From the NCBI GenBank assembly GCA_002373165.1, contig DFJS01000040.1, positions 1-37,412 of the forward strand: a stretch of DNA of 37,412 bases. The letters are read 5' to 3'. A program made the translations under genes and the position numbers. Shown one piece after another: positions 15,618 through 23,979 of this stretch (the first letter of the stretch is position 1; every line of letters starts with the position of its first letter). The notes below the pieces were generated by a model. That model saw only the letters and a program-made list of their open reading frames with translations, did not search any database and was not told the origin of the DNA. The stretch comes from Ruminococcus sp. UBA3665. Lineage in GTDB: Bacteria; Bacillota; Clostridia; Oscillospirales; Ruminococcaceae.

Positions 15618-17396
15618 ATGGCAGAGCCATTTATCTTCAAAGTGAATCTTGGCGGCATGATTGATATTCTTGCCAATCATCTCTACAGCAGCCCGGACGT
15701 ATTTGTCCGGGAACTGCTCCAGAACGGGACGGATGCCATCAGTGCCCGGAAACTGGCCGAACCACAGTTCAAAGAAGGACAAATTGAAATCTGTATTCAG
15801 GAACAGGAACGCCTTTCTTTTTCAGATAACGGCACTGGCCTGACGGAACAGGAAATTCATCAGTTTCTGGCCGTAATCGGGCAGTCGTCCAAACGTGATT
15901 TGCAGACAGGCCGCATTCTGGAAGATTATATCGGCCGGTTCGGCATCGGAATGCTTTCCTGCTTCATGGTAACAGATAAAATTGTCATGCGGACAAAATC
16001 GATCAAAGATTCTTCTCATGCGTGGGAATTCTGCGGCAGTCCGGACGGCACTTACAGCATTGCGCCTCTGCCGCCGGAAGAAGTACCGGCAGGAACCAAA
16101 GTCATTCTTCAGGCCAAACACGGCTGTGAAGACTATTTCCGGGAAGAAAAAATCTGTGCACTGGTCAGATATTTTGGCCTTCCGCTGCCGTTTCCTGTGC
16201 TGCTCTGCCGCGAAGACGGCAGTCAGAAACGCATCAACCAGCTGCCGGAGCTGCAAGGCGATTCTTCCAGACAGATTCTCGCACTGGGCAAAGAATTATT
16301 TGAAACTGATTTTATGAGCTATATTCCTCTGGAATCGAAAACGGGGCTGTTCAGCGGCGTGGCCTATGTGATGCCCCATGCTGTCTCGCTCCATGCTAAA
16401 AATACACACAGAATTTATCTTAAAAATATGCTCCTGACAGAGGACGGCGAATCTATTCTGCCGAAATGGTCAGGATTTCTGCGCTGTTTTCTGAATACAT
16501 CCCGTCTGCGGCCGACTGCTTCACGCGAAAATTTCTACGAAGACGAAATGCTTGCCCAGGCAAGGGAAGAACTCAGTCAGTGCATTTCTGATTATCTGAC
16601 AGATCTTTCCGGGAAAAATCCGGAACTGATGCAGAAAATCATCCAGATTCATTTTATGGCAATCAAATCCATGGCCTGTGAGGATGACCATTTTTTCCGG
16701 ACGTTTATCCCGTTCCTGAAATTTGAAACCAATATGGGCGAACGCTCCGGAAAAGATCTGCTTGCCGAAACGGAAAAAGTCAGCTATGCGGCAGAAATGA
16801 ACCAGTTTCACAGAACATCGGCACTGATGCTTTCACAGAATCAGCTGCTTGTCAATGCCTGTTATGTGTATGACAAACAGCTTCTGCATAAAATGCAGGA
16901 ATATGATGACAGCTTTTTTGCCGTTCCGCTGGAGTATGTTACGTTTGAGGAGTTCTTGCAGGATCCCCCGGCAGAAGCTTTCCGCAAAGCCCGGACGTTT
17001 CTGGAAATTGCACAGAAAACACTCCGACAGTTCGACTGTGATGCCGAACTGAAAGCCTTTTCTCCGGAACAGCTCCCTGTATTCTACATGCTGAATGAAA
17101 ATGCCGATATCAAGCGTGAAATTCAGCATTCGCAGGAAAATGCACATGATCTGTTCCGTTCTATGCTGAATGCCTTCGCGGAAGAAGTGCAGGACAGCAA
17201 AGCCGCGCTGTTCCTGAACTGGAACAATCCGCTGATTCAGAAACTTGCCGGACTGGATAATCCCCAGCAGCAGAAATTATGCCTGGAAATTCTCTATGTG
17301 CAGAATCTTCTGACAGGCCGCTTCCCCCTGCGCGGCGATGAAATGGCATTGCTGAATCAAGACCTGATTCAGCTGATAGAATGGGGGATTGGCTGA
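15618..17396 (+). CDS. Hsp90-family (HtpG-like) chaperone, divergent
   Basis: A protein of 592 residues from ATG 15618 (GAAAGG upstream). The N-terminal GHKL ATPase motifs are present: RELLQNGTDAIS (Glu32, Asn36), SDNGTGLT (Asp70) and GRFGIGMLSCFMV (106-118). TASRENFYEDE around residue 300 matches the conserved NVSRE segment of the middle domain. It is shorter than typical HtpG (about 620-630) and the C-terminal dimerisation part is divergent, with no MEEVD tail. Hsp90 proteins remodel client proteins by ATP-driven clamping. The downstream helical-repeat gene overlaps it by one base (TGATG), so it is probably a dedicated chaperone for that operon rather than the housekeeping HtpG (inference). 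Confidence 0.82.
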   Translation: MAEPFIFKVNLGGMIDILANHLYSSPDVFVRELLQNGTDAISARKLAEPQFKEGQIEICIQEQERLSFSDNGTGLTEQEIHQFLAVIGQSSKRDLQTGRILEDYIGRFGIGMLSCFMVTDKIVMRTKSIKDSSHAWEFCGSPDGTYSIAPLPPEEVPAGTKVILQAKHGCEDYFREEKICALVRYFGLPLPFPVLLCREDGSQKRINQLPELQGDSSRQILALGKELFETDFMSYIPLESKTGLFSGVAYVMPHAVSLHAKNTHRIYLKNMLLTEDGESILPKWSGFLRCFLNTSRLRPTASRENFYEDEMLAQAREELSQCISDYLTDLSGKNPELMQKIIQIHFMAIKSMACEDDHFFRTFIPFLKFETNMGERSGKDLLAETEKVSYAAEMNQFHRTSALMLSQNQLLVNACYVYDKQLLHKMQEYDDSFFAVPLEYVTFEEFLQDPPAEAFRKARTFLEIAQKTLRQFDCDAELKAFSPEQLPVFYMLNENADIKREIQHSQENAHDLFRSMLNAFAEEVQDSKAALFLNWNNPLIQKLAGLDNPQQQKLCLEILYVQNLLTGRFPLRGDEMALLNQDLIQLIEWGIG

Positions 17397-18490
17397 TGCA
17401 GTTTAAAGATCTGGAATCGGAAGAATATGGATTCTATCTGCTGGCCAGGGGAGAGCCGCGTCTGAAACGCATCCGGGAAGCTATTGCAGAAGCCGATCAA
17501 AGGCATCTGCTTGCGTGGCAGTTCCGGTTCCGCTATGATTATCTGGAAGAATCTATTTTTTGCGGCGACCGCTATTTTGCAATGATTATCTTTCCGGAAA
17601 TGCTTTCGCTTTACGAAAAGCATGAATCGCTCCGGCAGGATGCCAGAACAACACATGATATGCTGTTCTGCTTTAAATGGATTGTGGAAGCCGCGCCGGA
17701 ATTTCCGCAGATTTCCAAGCAGGAAATCGACAGTTATTTCCGTCTGTTTAAAAAAATGCTGCTGGAACACGGAAAGAGTCTCAGCATTTATTATATGAAG
17801 CACTGCCTGTTTTATCTGCATGTGGACAAGGCCATTGCGGCTGCGGATTTCTATCGTTTTCTGGAAGAGCCGCTGGATGATATCTCAGACGGAAAGGCTC
17901 TGTATTACGATCAGCAGGCAATGTATTATCTGACTATCGGAGAAGAAGAAAAGGCTTTGGAAGCCGCAAAGCTGATTTTTGCCGGAAAACTGAAATCCAA
18001 TGCACTGCCGCAGGCAACATATCATGATTTTATCCGGTATTATCTGGAAAAAGAACAGTATCCCCATGCTGTGCATTATGCGTTCCTGACTGAACGCCGC
18101 GTTGTCTGCGACCCGTATTATCTGGATATCATCGGCACGCTGATGAGTCTGTACAGTCTGACAAAAATTCCTGACGGTCTGCGGCTGTTCAGTATTCATT
18201 ATGAATTATACCTGCATTCTAAAAATCCAATGCTGAAAATGCTGTTTGCCATAGGTGCCTATCATCTGTTCCGGGTAATCGAAGAGGAAAAATATCACGA
18301 ACTGCTTGAACAGATGCGCGTTGCCAGAGATGATGCTCTGCTGAAACAGCCGCCTTCCAGAATTGCAGAATTTTTCTATCATACTGCTGAAGAAGCTGTG
18401 CAGAAATTTGATGCCCGTAACGGTACGGATGATTTTTCTCATATGCTTCATCTGCTGGATGATAAATTTTCAACCCCAGAAAAGGAGTGA
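17396..18490 (+). CDS. Helical-repeat (TPR-like) protein coupled to the Hsp90-like gene
   Basis: A 364-residue protein from ATG 17396, which overlaps the chaperone stop codon; GGGGG lies 7 bases upstream. It is all-helical with aromatic-rich repeats such as WQFRFRYDYLEESIFCGD, FCFKWIVEAAPEFPQIS, and EEKALEAAKLIF, consistent with TPR or similar alpha-solenoid units. It has no signal peptide. The next gene is a clear paralog over this whole length, sharing the Y/F-RYxYxxES...YGD pattern, the FKW motif, the YYM motif and a NPM(L/M)K(L/M)xFAxGAYxLF motif. It probably acts as a partner or client adaptor of the Hsp90-like protein. No characterised family is recognised. Confidence 0.6.
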   Translation: MQFKDLESEEYGFYLLARGEPRLKRIREAIAEADQRHLLAWQFRFRYDYLEESIFCGDRYFAMIIFPEMLSLYEKHESLRQDARTTHDMLFCFKWIVEAAPEFPQISKQEIDSYFRLFKKMLLEHGKSLSIYYMKHCLFYLHVDKAIAAADFYRFLEEPLDDISDGKALYYDQQAMYYLTIGEEEKALEAAKLIFAGKLKSNALPQATYHDFIRYYLEKEQYPHAVHYAFLTERRVVCDPYYLDIIGTLMSLYSLTKIPDGLRLFSIHYELYLHSKNPMLKMLFAIGAYHLFRVIEEEKYHELLEQMRVARDDALLKQPPSRIAEFFYHTAEEAVQKFDARNGTDDFSHMLHLLDDKFSTPEKE

Positions 18491-18496
18491 CATACT

Positions 18497-20761
18497 TTGT
18501 TTGACCCTCAGCAGAAAATTCACGAAATCAACCGCATGGACCACGGTTCTGCACGGCTGGAAGCTGCTGCACAGGCCGTCAGGGATGCCGATGATGCCGG
18601 TCTGCATTACTGGCGGCTTTACTTCCGTTATCAGTATATCAAAGAATCTACCATGTACGGCGATAATTTCAAAGGCCTGCTTTGCTTTCCGGAATATCTC
18701 AAAATTTTCGATGAACATCCCGAGCTGGAAGATGATATGTATCATGACATGATGTGGGCATTTAAATGGGTAATCGGCAATCTGGATGATTATTACCAGA
18801 TCAGTCTGGAAGAAACAGAACATTATTTTGAAGAATTCAAAAAAAGAAGTCAGAAATACGGCTTTTCCCTGCGGACGTATTATATGCAGAAAGTCAATTT
18901 CTGGCTGTATCTGAATCCGGAACTCGCCGCCGATGATTTTGTCCGCTATCAGAAATACCCCCGAAGCCCCAACAGCGACTGTGAAGCCTGTGAACTTAAT
19001 TTTCAGATGAAAGTTCTGCTCTCGCAGAATCAGGAAGAAAAAGCACTGGAAATCATTCAGCCTGTGCTCCGGCATGAAAAAGACTGTGCCGAAATTCCGC
19101 ATGTGACATATTATCATCTGGCGGCCTATTACTTCCGGAAGAAGAATTTTTCCGAAGCGGCTTATTATGCTGCTCTGTGTGAAAGAATGACCGGAAACAA
19201 ACCGGAATTTCTCCGGGAAATCGGCGGCCTGCTGGAAATTTACAGCTGTCTGGATATCGGCCGGGGCTGGAATATCCTGAAATATAATGCCGCGAATTTT
19301 GCAAACTGCCGCAATCCTATGATGAAACTGCGCTTTGCCCAGGGAGCTTACCGGCTGTTTCAGGAAATTTCCAGAACAATCGAAACTGTCAGCAGTCAGC
19401 CGCTGTGTGCACTGCCTGTCGAACTTCCCGGCACAGAATGGAGTACTCACGAACTGGCACAGTTTTTCTATCAGCAGGCAAGCGAAATCGCCCGGAAACT
19501 CGATCAGTGCAATCAGAAAGAGTATTATCTGCCGCTGCTGAATCAGCCCCTTCCGGAATGCAGTCCCGAAGCGGTTGTGCTGGAAACTGCCCATTCTGTT
19601 CACGGCATTGTCAAAAAAGAACAGACGGCTCTTCTGCTGCTGCTGAAACAGAATCTCTCACCCGATGAACTGGAACAGAGAATTCAGAAATCAGAAAAAA
19701 TTTCCTGTTATCGTGACAAAAATTCCTGCTATGTTTCATTCCAGGCAGAAAATATTCTGCTGGATTTGATTCTGAAAGCCGATTCTGAAATGCCGCCGAC
19801 GGAACATTTTACAATCCAGGGCATGACTCCGGATGCACTGAGAGATCTTCTGGATTCTCCGGGACGCTGTCTGATTGTTTCGGAACTTTCCGGCCTGCCG
19901 CAGAAAAGCTTTTATGCAGTGATACAATATCTTTCCGGCATTTTCCCGGAAATGAACGGATTTGTCAATCTGACGGCACAGAAAGCCTTTCCGGCAGAAT
20001 GGGTCAGATTTGCCGTCAGGTATGAAAATGCGATCGCCCCGGAAGATTTATATTCTGTCTATTTTGCACGCGACCCGGAAAAAAATGAAATCTGGGGCAC
20101 TACAATCGGCCTGTGTGCGTGGGGTCTGCGCGAACTGGAACTGATCGGCGCAAATACTGAGAATTTTGAACTATTTGCCGGTATTCTAGACCAGACAGCC
20201 GCTTTCTGCATAGAAAGAAATTCGCTTCCCGATGAAAATGAATGTATTATCCCATGCCGGAATGCAGCCGGAAAAGAATCAGAAATCTGCTGGCAGCAGC
20301 CGGAAACTGCCCTGAAAGCCATTTCGCCGGAAAGTTTTGCTGTTTCGGTCAAGCGTGCAGTTCCTTCCGGAATTTTAAATTTGCTGGATTTGCCGGATCT
20401 GCAAACAACAGTTCTGCCGGTTTCACGCTCTGACCGCCGCCGCATTGCCAGACTCGCAGAAGAAACTTTCCCTGTTCTGGTGAAAGCTATGGAAAAAACA
20501 GCTGAAAAAGCAGTTGTACAGCTGGCACTTCCCTGTGAGGATAACGATGAATATGATTTTGAACTGCTCTGGGCAGAACCGCTGCCCGGCGGACAGAAAG
20601 CTGTCCTGATAGAAGAATCTGAACTGCTTCCGCAATATCACGAAGGCGATGAAGTAAAAATCGTTCCGGAAGCCGTCTTTGACTGGCGAATCCAGCGCAC
20701 AGATACGGAAAGCTGGATATCGCCGCAAAAAGCCTATCTGTTACAGGAGGATGCATCATGA
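18497..20761 (+). CDS. TPR-like protein with C-terminal DUF4026/DUF2314-like domain, TTG start
   Basis: A 754-residue protein; the start is TTG 18497, nine bases after AAGGAG, which overlaps the previous stop. Residues 1 to about 340 are a paralog of the preceding gene's product (LYFRYQYIKESTMYGD, AFKWVIG, NPMMKLRFAQGAYRLF). The C-terminal half (about 385-754) has a mixed alpha/beta region with VYFARDPEKNEIWGTT and ends with EYDFELLWAEPLPGGQK and EGDEVKIVPEAVFDWRI, like the DUF4026 and DUF2314 families of unknown function. It looks like a fusion of the repeat adaptor with an effector domain. Stop and next start overlap by three bases (CATGA). Confidence 0.6.
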   Translation: MFDPQQKIHEINRMDHGSARLEAAAQAVRDADDAGLHYWRLYFRYQYIKESTMYGDNFKGLLCFPEYLKIFDEHPELEDDMYHDMMWAFKWVIGNLDDYYQISLEETEHYFEEFKKRSQKYGFSLRTYYMQKVNFWLYLNPELAADDFVRYQKYPRSPNSDCEACELNFQMKVLLSQNQEEKALEIIQPVLRHEKDCAEIPHVTYYHLAAYYFRKKNFSEAAYYAALCERMTGNKPEFLREIGGLLEIYSCLDIGRGWNILKYNAANFANCRNPMMKLRFAQGAYRLFQEISRTIETVSSQPLCALPVELPGTEWSTHELAQFFYQQASEIARKLDQCNQKEYYLPLLNQPLPECSPEAVVLETAHSVHGIVKKEQTALLLLLKQNLSPDELEQRIQKSEKISCYRDKNSCYVSFQAENILLDLILKADSEMPPTEHFTIQGMTPDALRDLLDSPGRCLIVSELSGLPQKSFYAVIQYLSGIFPEMNGFVNLTAQKAFPAEWVRFAVRYENAIAPEDLYSVYFARDPEKNEIWGTTIGLCAWGLRELELIGANTENFELFAGILDQTAAFCIERNSLPDENECIIPCRNAAGKESEICWQQPETALKAISPESFAVSVKRAVPSGILNLLDLPDLQTTVLPVSRSDRRRIARLAEETFPVLVKAMEKTAEKAVVQLALPCEDNDEYDFELLWAEPLPGGQKAVLIEESELLPQYHEGDEVKIVPEAVFDWRIQRTDTESWISPQKAYLLQEDAS

Positions 20762-21117
20762 ATATGAGACGGATTGTATTTGCCGCTGCTGCAATTCTGA
20801 TTATGCTGCTGATTATTTTCTGGATGCTGCACAGCATGGCACATATTGACGAAATCAACCAGAACCGGCGCGAAAAGGAAAAGGGAGAGGCTGCTGCCTC
20901 GCAGATGATTACCACAACGGCAACTACCAGCATCTGGGATGCACTGCGCAGTCAGGAAACAGAAGCCCCGCAGGAATCGGGAGAACCTGCCCCGGAAAAT
21001 CCGGAAGAAGAAACTTCCGCAGAGTATGAGGAAAATATTCCGGATTATGAAACACAGCCCGGAAATCAGACAATGACAGAAACCTACAACGGCTTTGTTG
21101 TAATTCCGATTGAATAA
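20758..21117 (+). CDS. Single-pass membrane protein with acidic outer tail
   Basis: A 119-residue protein. A basic start (MNMRR) is followed by a membrane helix (about residues 6-26, IVFAAAAILIMLLIIFWML), then a polar Ser/Thr and Glu/Pro-rich tail (EAPQESGEPAPENPEEETS). It is most likely anchored with the acidic tail outside. ATG 20758 overlaps the preceding stop. No family is recognised; it belongs to the Hsp90-like operon by position. Confidence 0.6.
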   Translation: MNMRRIVFAAAAILIMLLIIFWMLHSMAHIDEINQNRREKEKGEAAASQMITTTATTSIWDALRSQETEAPQESGEPAPENPEEETSAEYEENIPDYETQPGNQTMTETYNGFVVIPIE

Positions 21118-21139
21118 TCAAAAATAAGAGGTGATAGGT

Positions 21140-21244
21140 TTGAAACAGAAAAAAACTTTGTTTATGCGCATCGTCGTGCTGTGTATGGCAGCAGCTACAC
21201 TGCTGGGCTTTGTAATTCTTCCGCTTTTACAGAATAATGCCTGA
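21140..21244 (+). CDS. Tiny 34-residue membrane peptide, TTG start
   Basis: The TTG at 21140 is preceded by AGAGGTGAT. The peptide starts MKQKKTLFMRIVVLCMAAAT, continues LLGFVILPLLQ and ends NNA: a basic N-terminus and one membrane helix. It lies 22 bases after the previous gene and directly before the terminator, so it is the last gene of the Hsp90-like operon if real. Function is unknown. Confidence 0.5.
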   Translation: MKQKKTLFMRIVVLCMAAATLLGFVILPLLQNNA

Positions 21245-21280
21245 AAAAAAATCCCGTTCGGTCAGGAACGGGATTTTTTA
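21245..21280. terminator. Bidirectional terminator between the Hsp90-like operon and the cellulase
   Basis: ATCCCGTTC (21251-21259) pairs with GAACGGGAT (21266-21274), flanked by seven A on the left and six T on the right. It serves both converging transcripts. Confidence 0.88.
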
Positions 21281-21298
21281 TGCTTTTCTTCAGGCAGA

Positions 21299-23563
21299 TC
21301 AGCCGGCAAGCTGGCTTGCTGTGATCAGGCCGACAATGAATTTCATAACAGAAAGTGATTCTTCAGAATCCGGCTTGCTGTTCTTGTTAAAGTCGATATT
21401 GGCAAGACCCTGTGCGCTGAGAGTTTCTTTGCCGAGTACAGCTCTGTTGATAGCAATGACATCGATGATGTTGACAACGCCGTTGCAGTCAGCATCGCCG
21501 TATTTGGTAACATTAGGATTTGTTACTGTCGTAGAAGTTGTTTCTGTCTGCTTTACAGTAGTGGAAGTTGTTGTTGTAGTGGTAGTTGCCTTTGTTGTAG
21601 TTGTTGTGGCAGCAGCACCCGGTACAGTCAGGACAGCCTTTTCAATTGTGGAGCTGGTCGGCCACCATACATAGAAGTCTACACTGGTCTGACCGGAAGG
21701 TACATTGTAAGTCAGTGTATAAGTTCCGCCGCTGACGGATGCTGTCCAGTCTTCCGGAGTCCAGCCGCCGGGAGGATTGAATACGCCGTTGGCTTCTGTA
21801 TCGCTGGAATTGGATTTTACAGTCAGAGTCAGCTTGGTAGCACCGGTAGTATCGATTGTCCAGTAAGTCTGGTTGGTATCATTTTTCTTTTCTGTGATAG
21901 TAGCATTCTTTTCGCCGGAAGCTGTCGGCTGAGTTGTAGTAGATTCAACCGGATCAACTTTTGTTGTAACAGTGGTTTCTTTTGTTGTTTCAGTGGAAGT
22001 TGCTGTTGTTTCTGTCGGAGTAGGTTCTGTAGGAGTTACCACAACGGTAGAATCAGACAGGAAATTGAACGGGTAAGTAATTTCCGATGCCGATTTTGCA
22101 ATATTGGCCGCACCCTTGTCAGAGCCGCCGAACAGATTGGCCAGACCGGCGCAGGCCAGTGCAAAACAGCCGTTATAATCCAGAGCACCCTCTGTATACT
22201 GATATTTATCAGAATGATCTTCATAATTGCCGGATGCATCAATACCGCCGACCAGTCCGCCGTAAAGTGTATATTTTGCTTCCGGATTGTTGGAGAGATC
22301 GCCGGGGTTGGCAGCTCTGTGATGGATGTGAGTCGGCCATTTGCTGCCATAGCCGATCAGGAAGCTGTATCCGAGCGGATTGTCGCCGAGAATATAATCC
22401 ATCTGCCATTTAGAACCGGTTGCCAGTGCGGAAGAAGCATTGCCGTCAGCCGCAGCCAGAGCACTCATCTGGAGACCGCAGTTATAACGTGCAGCACCCC
22501 AGCCGTCGCCGTTATATTTTCCGGCAGTCACGCCGCCGGCGTTATTGACTTCAAATTCCAGTTCTGTCTTGAAAGTGCTGTCTTTGGTAGCCTTGTACAT
22601 CAGAGCAGCATAGCCCTGCCATACTTTGTCCCACGTATAGCGATAATAGTCATAATCGCCGTTGTAATTGCCCTGTGCAGGGGTCAGAGTCGGTTTGCTG
22701 CCTTCTCCGCAGATCCACAGCCATGCCTGTGCCAGTGCCAGTTCGTCGCTGGACATTGCATCTGTATTATAGAAATTAAACAGGCCGGAATTTTCATTGC
22801 CTTTGTGCTGGGAGCCGAAATTATAAATTGCCTTGGCATATTTCAGGCATTCTTTGGCAAATGCAGAATCAGAATCTTTCCATACATAAGCTGCACCAGC
22901 CAGAGCAGAAGCCATTTCGCCGCAGACAGCAGAGTTGTTTTTAGAAGCAGTCAGCCAGTAAGTTTCTCTGTCATAGTGCTGTTCTTCGGGGGGAGTCATC
23001 ATGCTGTGGTCTGTATCGCCGTTGGCAACTACATGACAAATAGTAGCAACTTCGCCGGAACTGTTCAGGAAAGTAGTTTTCATCAGATATTCGGCATTTC
23101 TTTTCAGGATAGCCATCAGATGTTCTTTGCATCCTGCTTTTTCATAAACGCCGGGGTTGAGATATTCGGACATTGCCAGAGAAGACATGCCAAAGCCCAT
23201 TGTCAGATTAAATTTAATATGGTCACCTGCATCATGATAACCGCCGCCGACATCTACTTTGCCGTCGCCGTCGGGGTCAACCAGAGAGCTGAAAGAAGAA
23301 TCGAAATTAGTTGCTTTGGAAAGCAGAGCTTTTTCATCTTCTGTGTGGCAGTTGCCGCGCCAGGTCAGGGCATTTTCCTTGACATCGCCGCCGCAGGCAT
23401 TGGCATCAAAGAAATAAAGAGACAGTGCCAGAGCCTCATAGTAATCATTATCGGCAGCCGCAGCAGGGATGCTGACCAGTGCCGAGGCACCGGCAGAAGC
23501 CATCATGGCGGCACTCATCAGGCCAGCCGCAAGACGATGTTTCAGATTTTTCTTGTTCTTCAT
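21299..23563 (-). CDS. Secreted GH9 cellulase with dockerin
   Basis: A 754-residue secreted enzyme. Signal peptide about 1-37 (KNKKNLKHRLAAGLMSAAMM, then AAAA). The GH9 catalytic domain covers about 40-500: YHDAGDH at 109-115 gives the catalytic aspartates (Asp111 and Asp114), HHRA is at 413-416, and Glu457 in YTEGALDYN is the acid. Then a Thr/Glu-rich linker (505-550), a beta-rich module about 551-647 (FNPPGGWTPEDW, VDFYVWWPTSS), a poly-Thr linker, and a type I dockerin about 687-749 with calcium loops DADCNGVVN and DFNKNSKPD. It cuts beta-1,4-glucans, and the dockerin would plug it into a cellulosome scaffold. GGAGG precedes the ATG; the promoter is at 23659-23687. The middle module may be a carbohydrate-binding module; its family is not recognised. 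Confidence 0.93.
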   Translation of the reverse strand: MKNKKNLKHRLAAGLMSAAMMASAGASALVSIPAAAADNDYYEALALSLYFFDANACGGDVKENALTWRGNCHTEDEKALLSKATNFDSSFSSLVDPDGDGKVDVGGGYHDAGDHIKFNLTMGFGMSSLAMSEYLNPGVYEKAGCKEHLMAILKRNAEYLMKTTFLNSSGEVATICHVVANGDTDHSMMTPPEEQHYDRETYWLTASKNNSAVCGEMASALAGAAYVWKDSDSAFAKECLKYAKAIYNFGSQHKGNENSGLFNFYNTDAMSSDELALAQAWLWICGEGSKPTLTPAQGNYNGDYDYYRYTWDKVWQGYAALMYKATKDSTFKTELEFEVNNAGGVTAGKYNGDGWGAARYNCGLQMSALAAADGNASSALATGSKWQMDYILGDNPLGYSFLIGYGSKWPTHIHHRAANPGDLSNNPEAKYTLYGGLVGGIDASGNYEDHSDKYQYTEGALDYNGCFALACAGLANLFGGSDKGAANIAKSASEITYPFNFLSDSTVVVTPTEPTPTETTATSTETTKETTVTTKVDPVESTTTQPTASGEKNATITEKKNDTNQTYWTIDTTGATKLTLTVKSNSSDTEANGVFNPPGGWTPEDWTASVSGGTYTLTYNVPSGQTSVDFYVWWPTSSTIEKAVLTVPGAAATTTTTKATTTTTTTSTTVKQTETTSTTVTNPNVTKYGDADCNGVVNIIDVIAINRAVLGKETLSAQGLANIDFNKNSKPDSEESLSVMKFIVGLITASQLAG

Positions 23564-23658
23564 AATAAAAAATTCCTCCTCTTAGAAATACTGCACAAAA
23601 ACCGGACAACGCAGAGACCGGCAGAAAACTGTAATTTCTGTTACTTGTGCACAATTTC

Positions 23659-23687
23659 AGTATAACATATCTGTGAAAAAAATGCAA
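23659..23687 (-). promoter_or_regulatory. Sigma-A promoter of the GH9 gene
   Basis: On the minus strand, TTGCAT (23682-23687), 17 bases, TATACT (23659-23664). The 416-base gap 23564-23979 holds only this and the divergent promoter for the lysozyme gene. Confidence 0.7.
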
Positions 23688-23840
23688 CTGAAATTTTAAG
23701 ATTTTCTGAATTTTCACGTTTTATACAAAGAATTCAAAATTTTTTAAGTTTTGTTTATGCATTTTTATGAATATCCTACAGGAATTTTCACGAAAAAGTG
23801 TTTCCGGTTTGTGGAAATCGCCGGAAATCAGATAAAAAAC

Positions 23841-23869
23841 TTGACAGATATGCCGGAATGTGATATACT
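23841..23869 (+). promoter_or_regulatory. Sigma-A promoter of the GH25 gene
   Basis: TTGACA (23841-23846), 17 bases, TATACT (23864-23869), leaving a leader of about 105 bases before the start codon. Confidence 0.75.
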
Positions 23870-23979
23870 AAGACTTGTCCGAACCGAATATTCTGAATCT
23901 GAATCGCATTTTGAAAGAATTTTTCATCAGGAAAAATTTAATCTGAAATCATCAAAAATGAAAAAGGAGATTTTCACCA

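Noticed and set aside
18470..19603. 377-codon open frame on the minus strand
   Set aside because: It is antisense to the helical-repeat gene pair, which has ribosome binding sites, paralogy and operon overlap. The antisense frame has none of these.
22214..23665. 483-codon open frame on the plus strand
   Set aside because: It is antisense to the GH9 cellulase, whose domains and catalytic residues are clear. Its composition (many Cys, Ile, Phe and His) is typical of a shadow frame.
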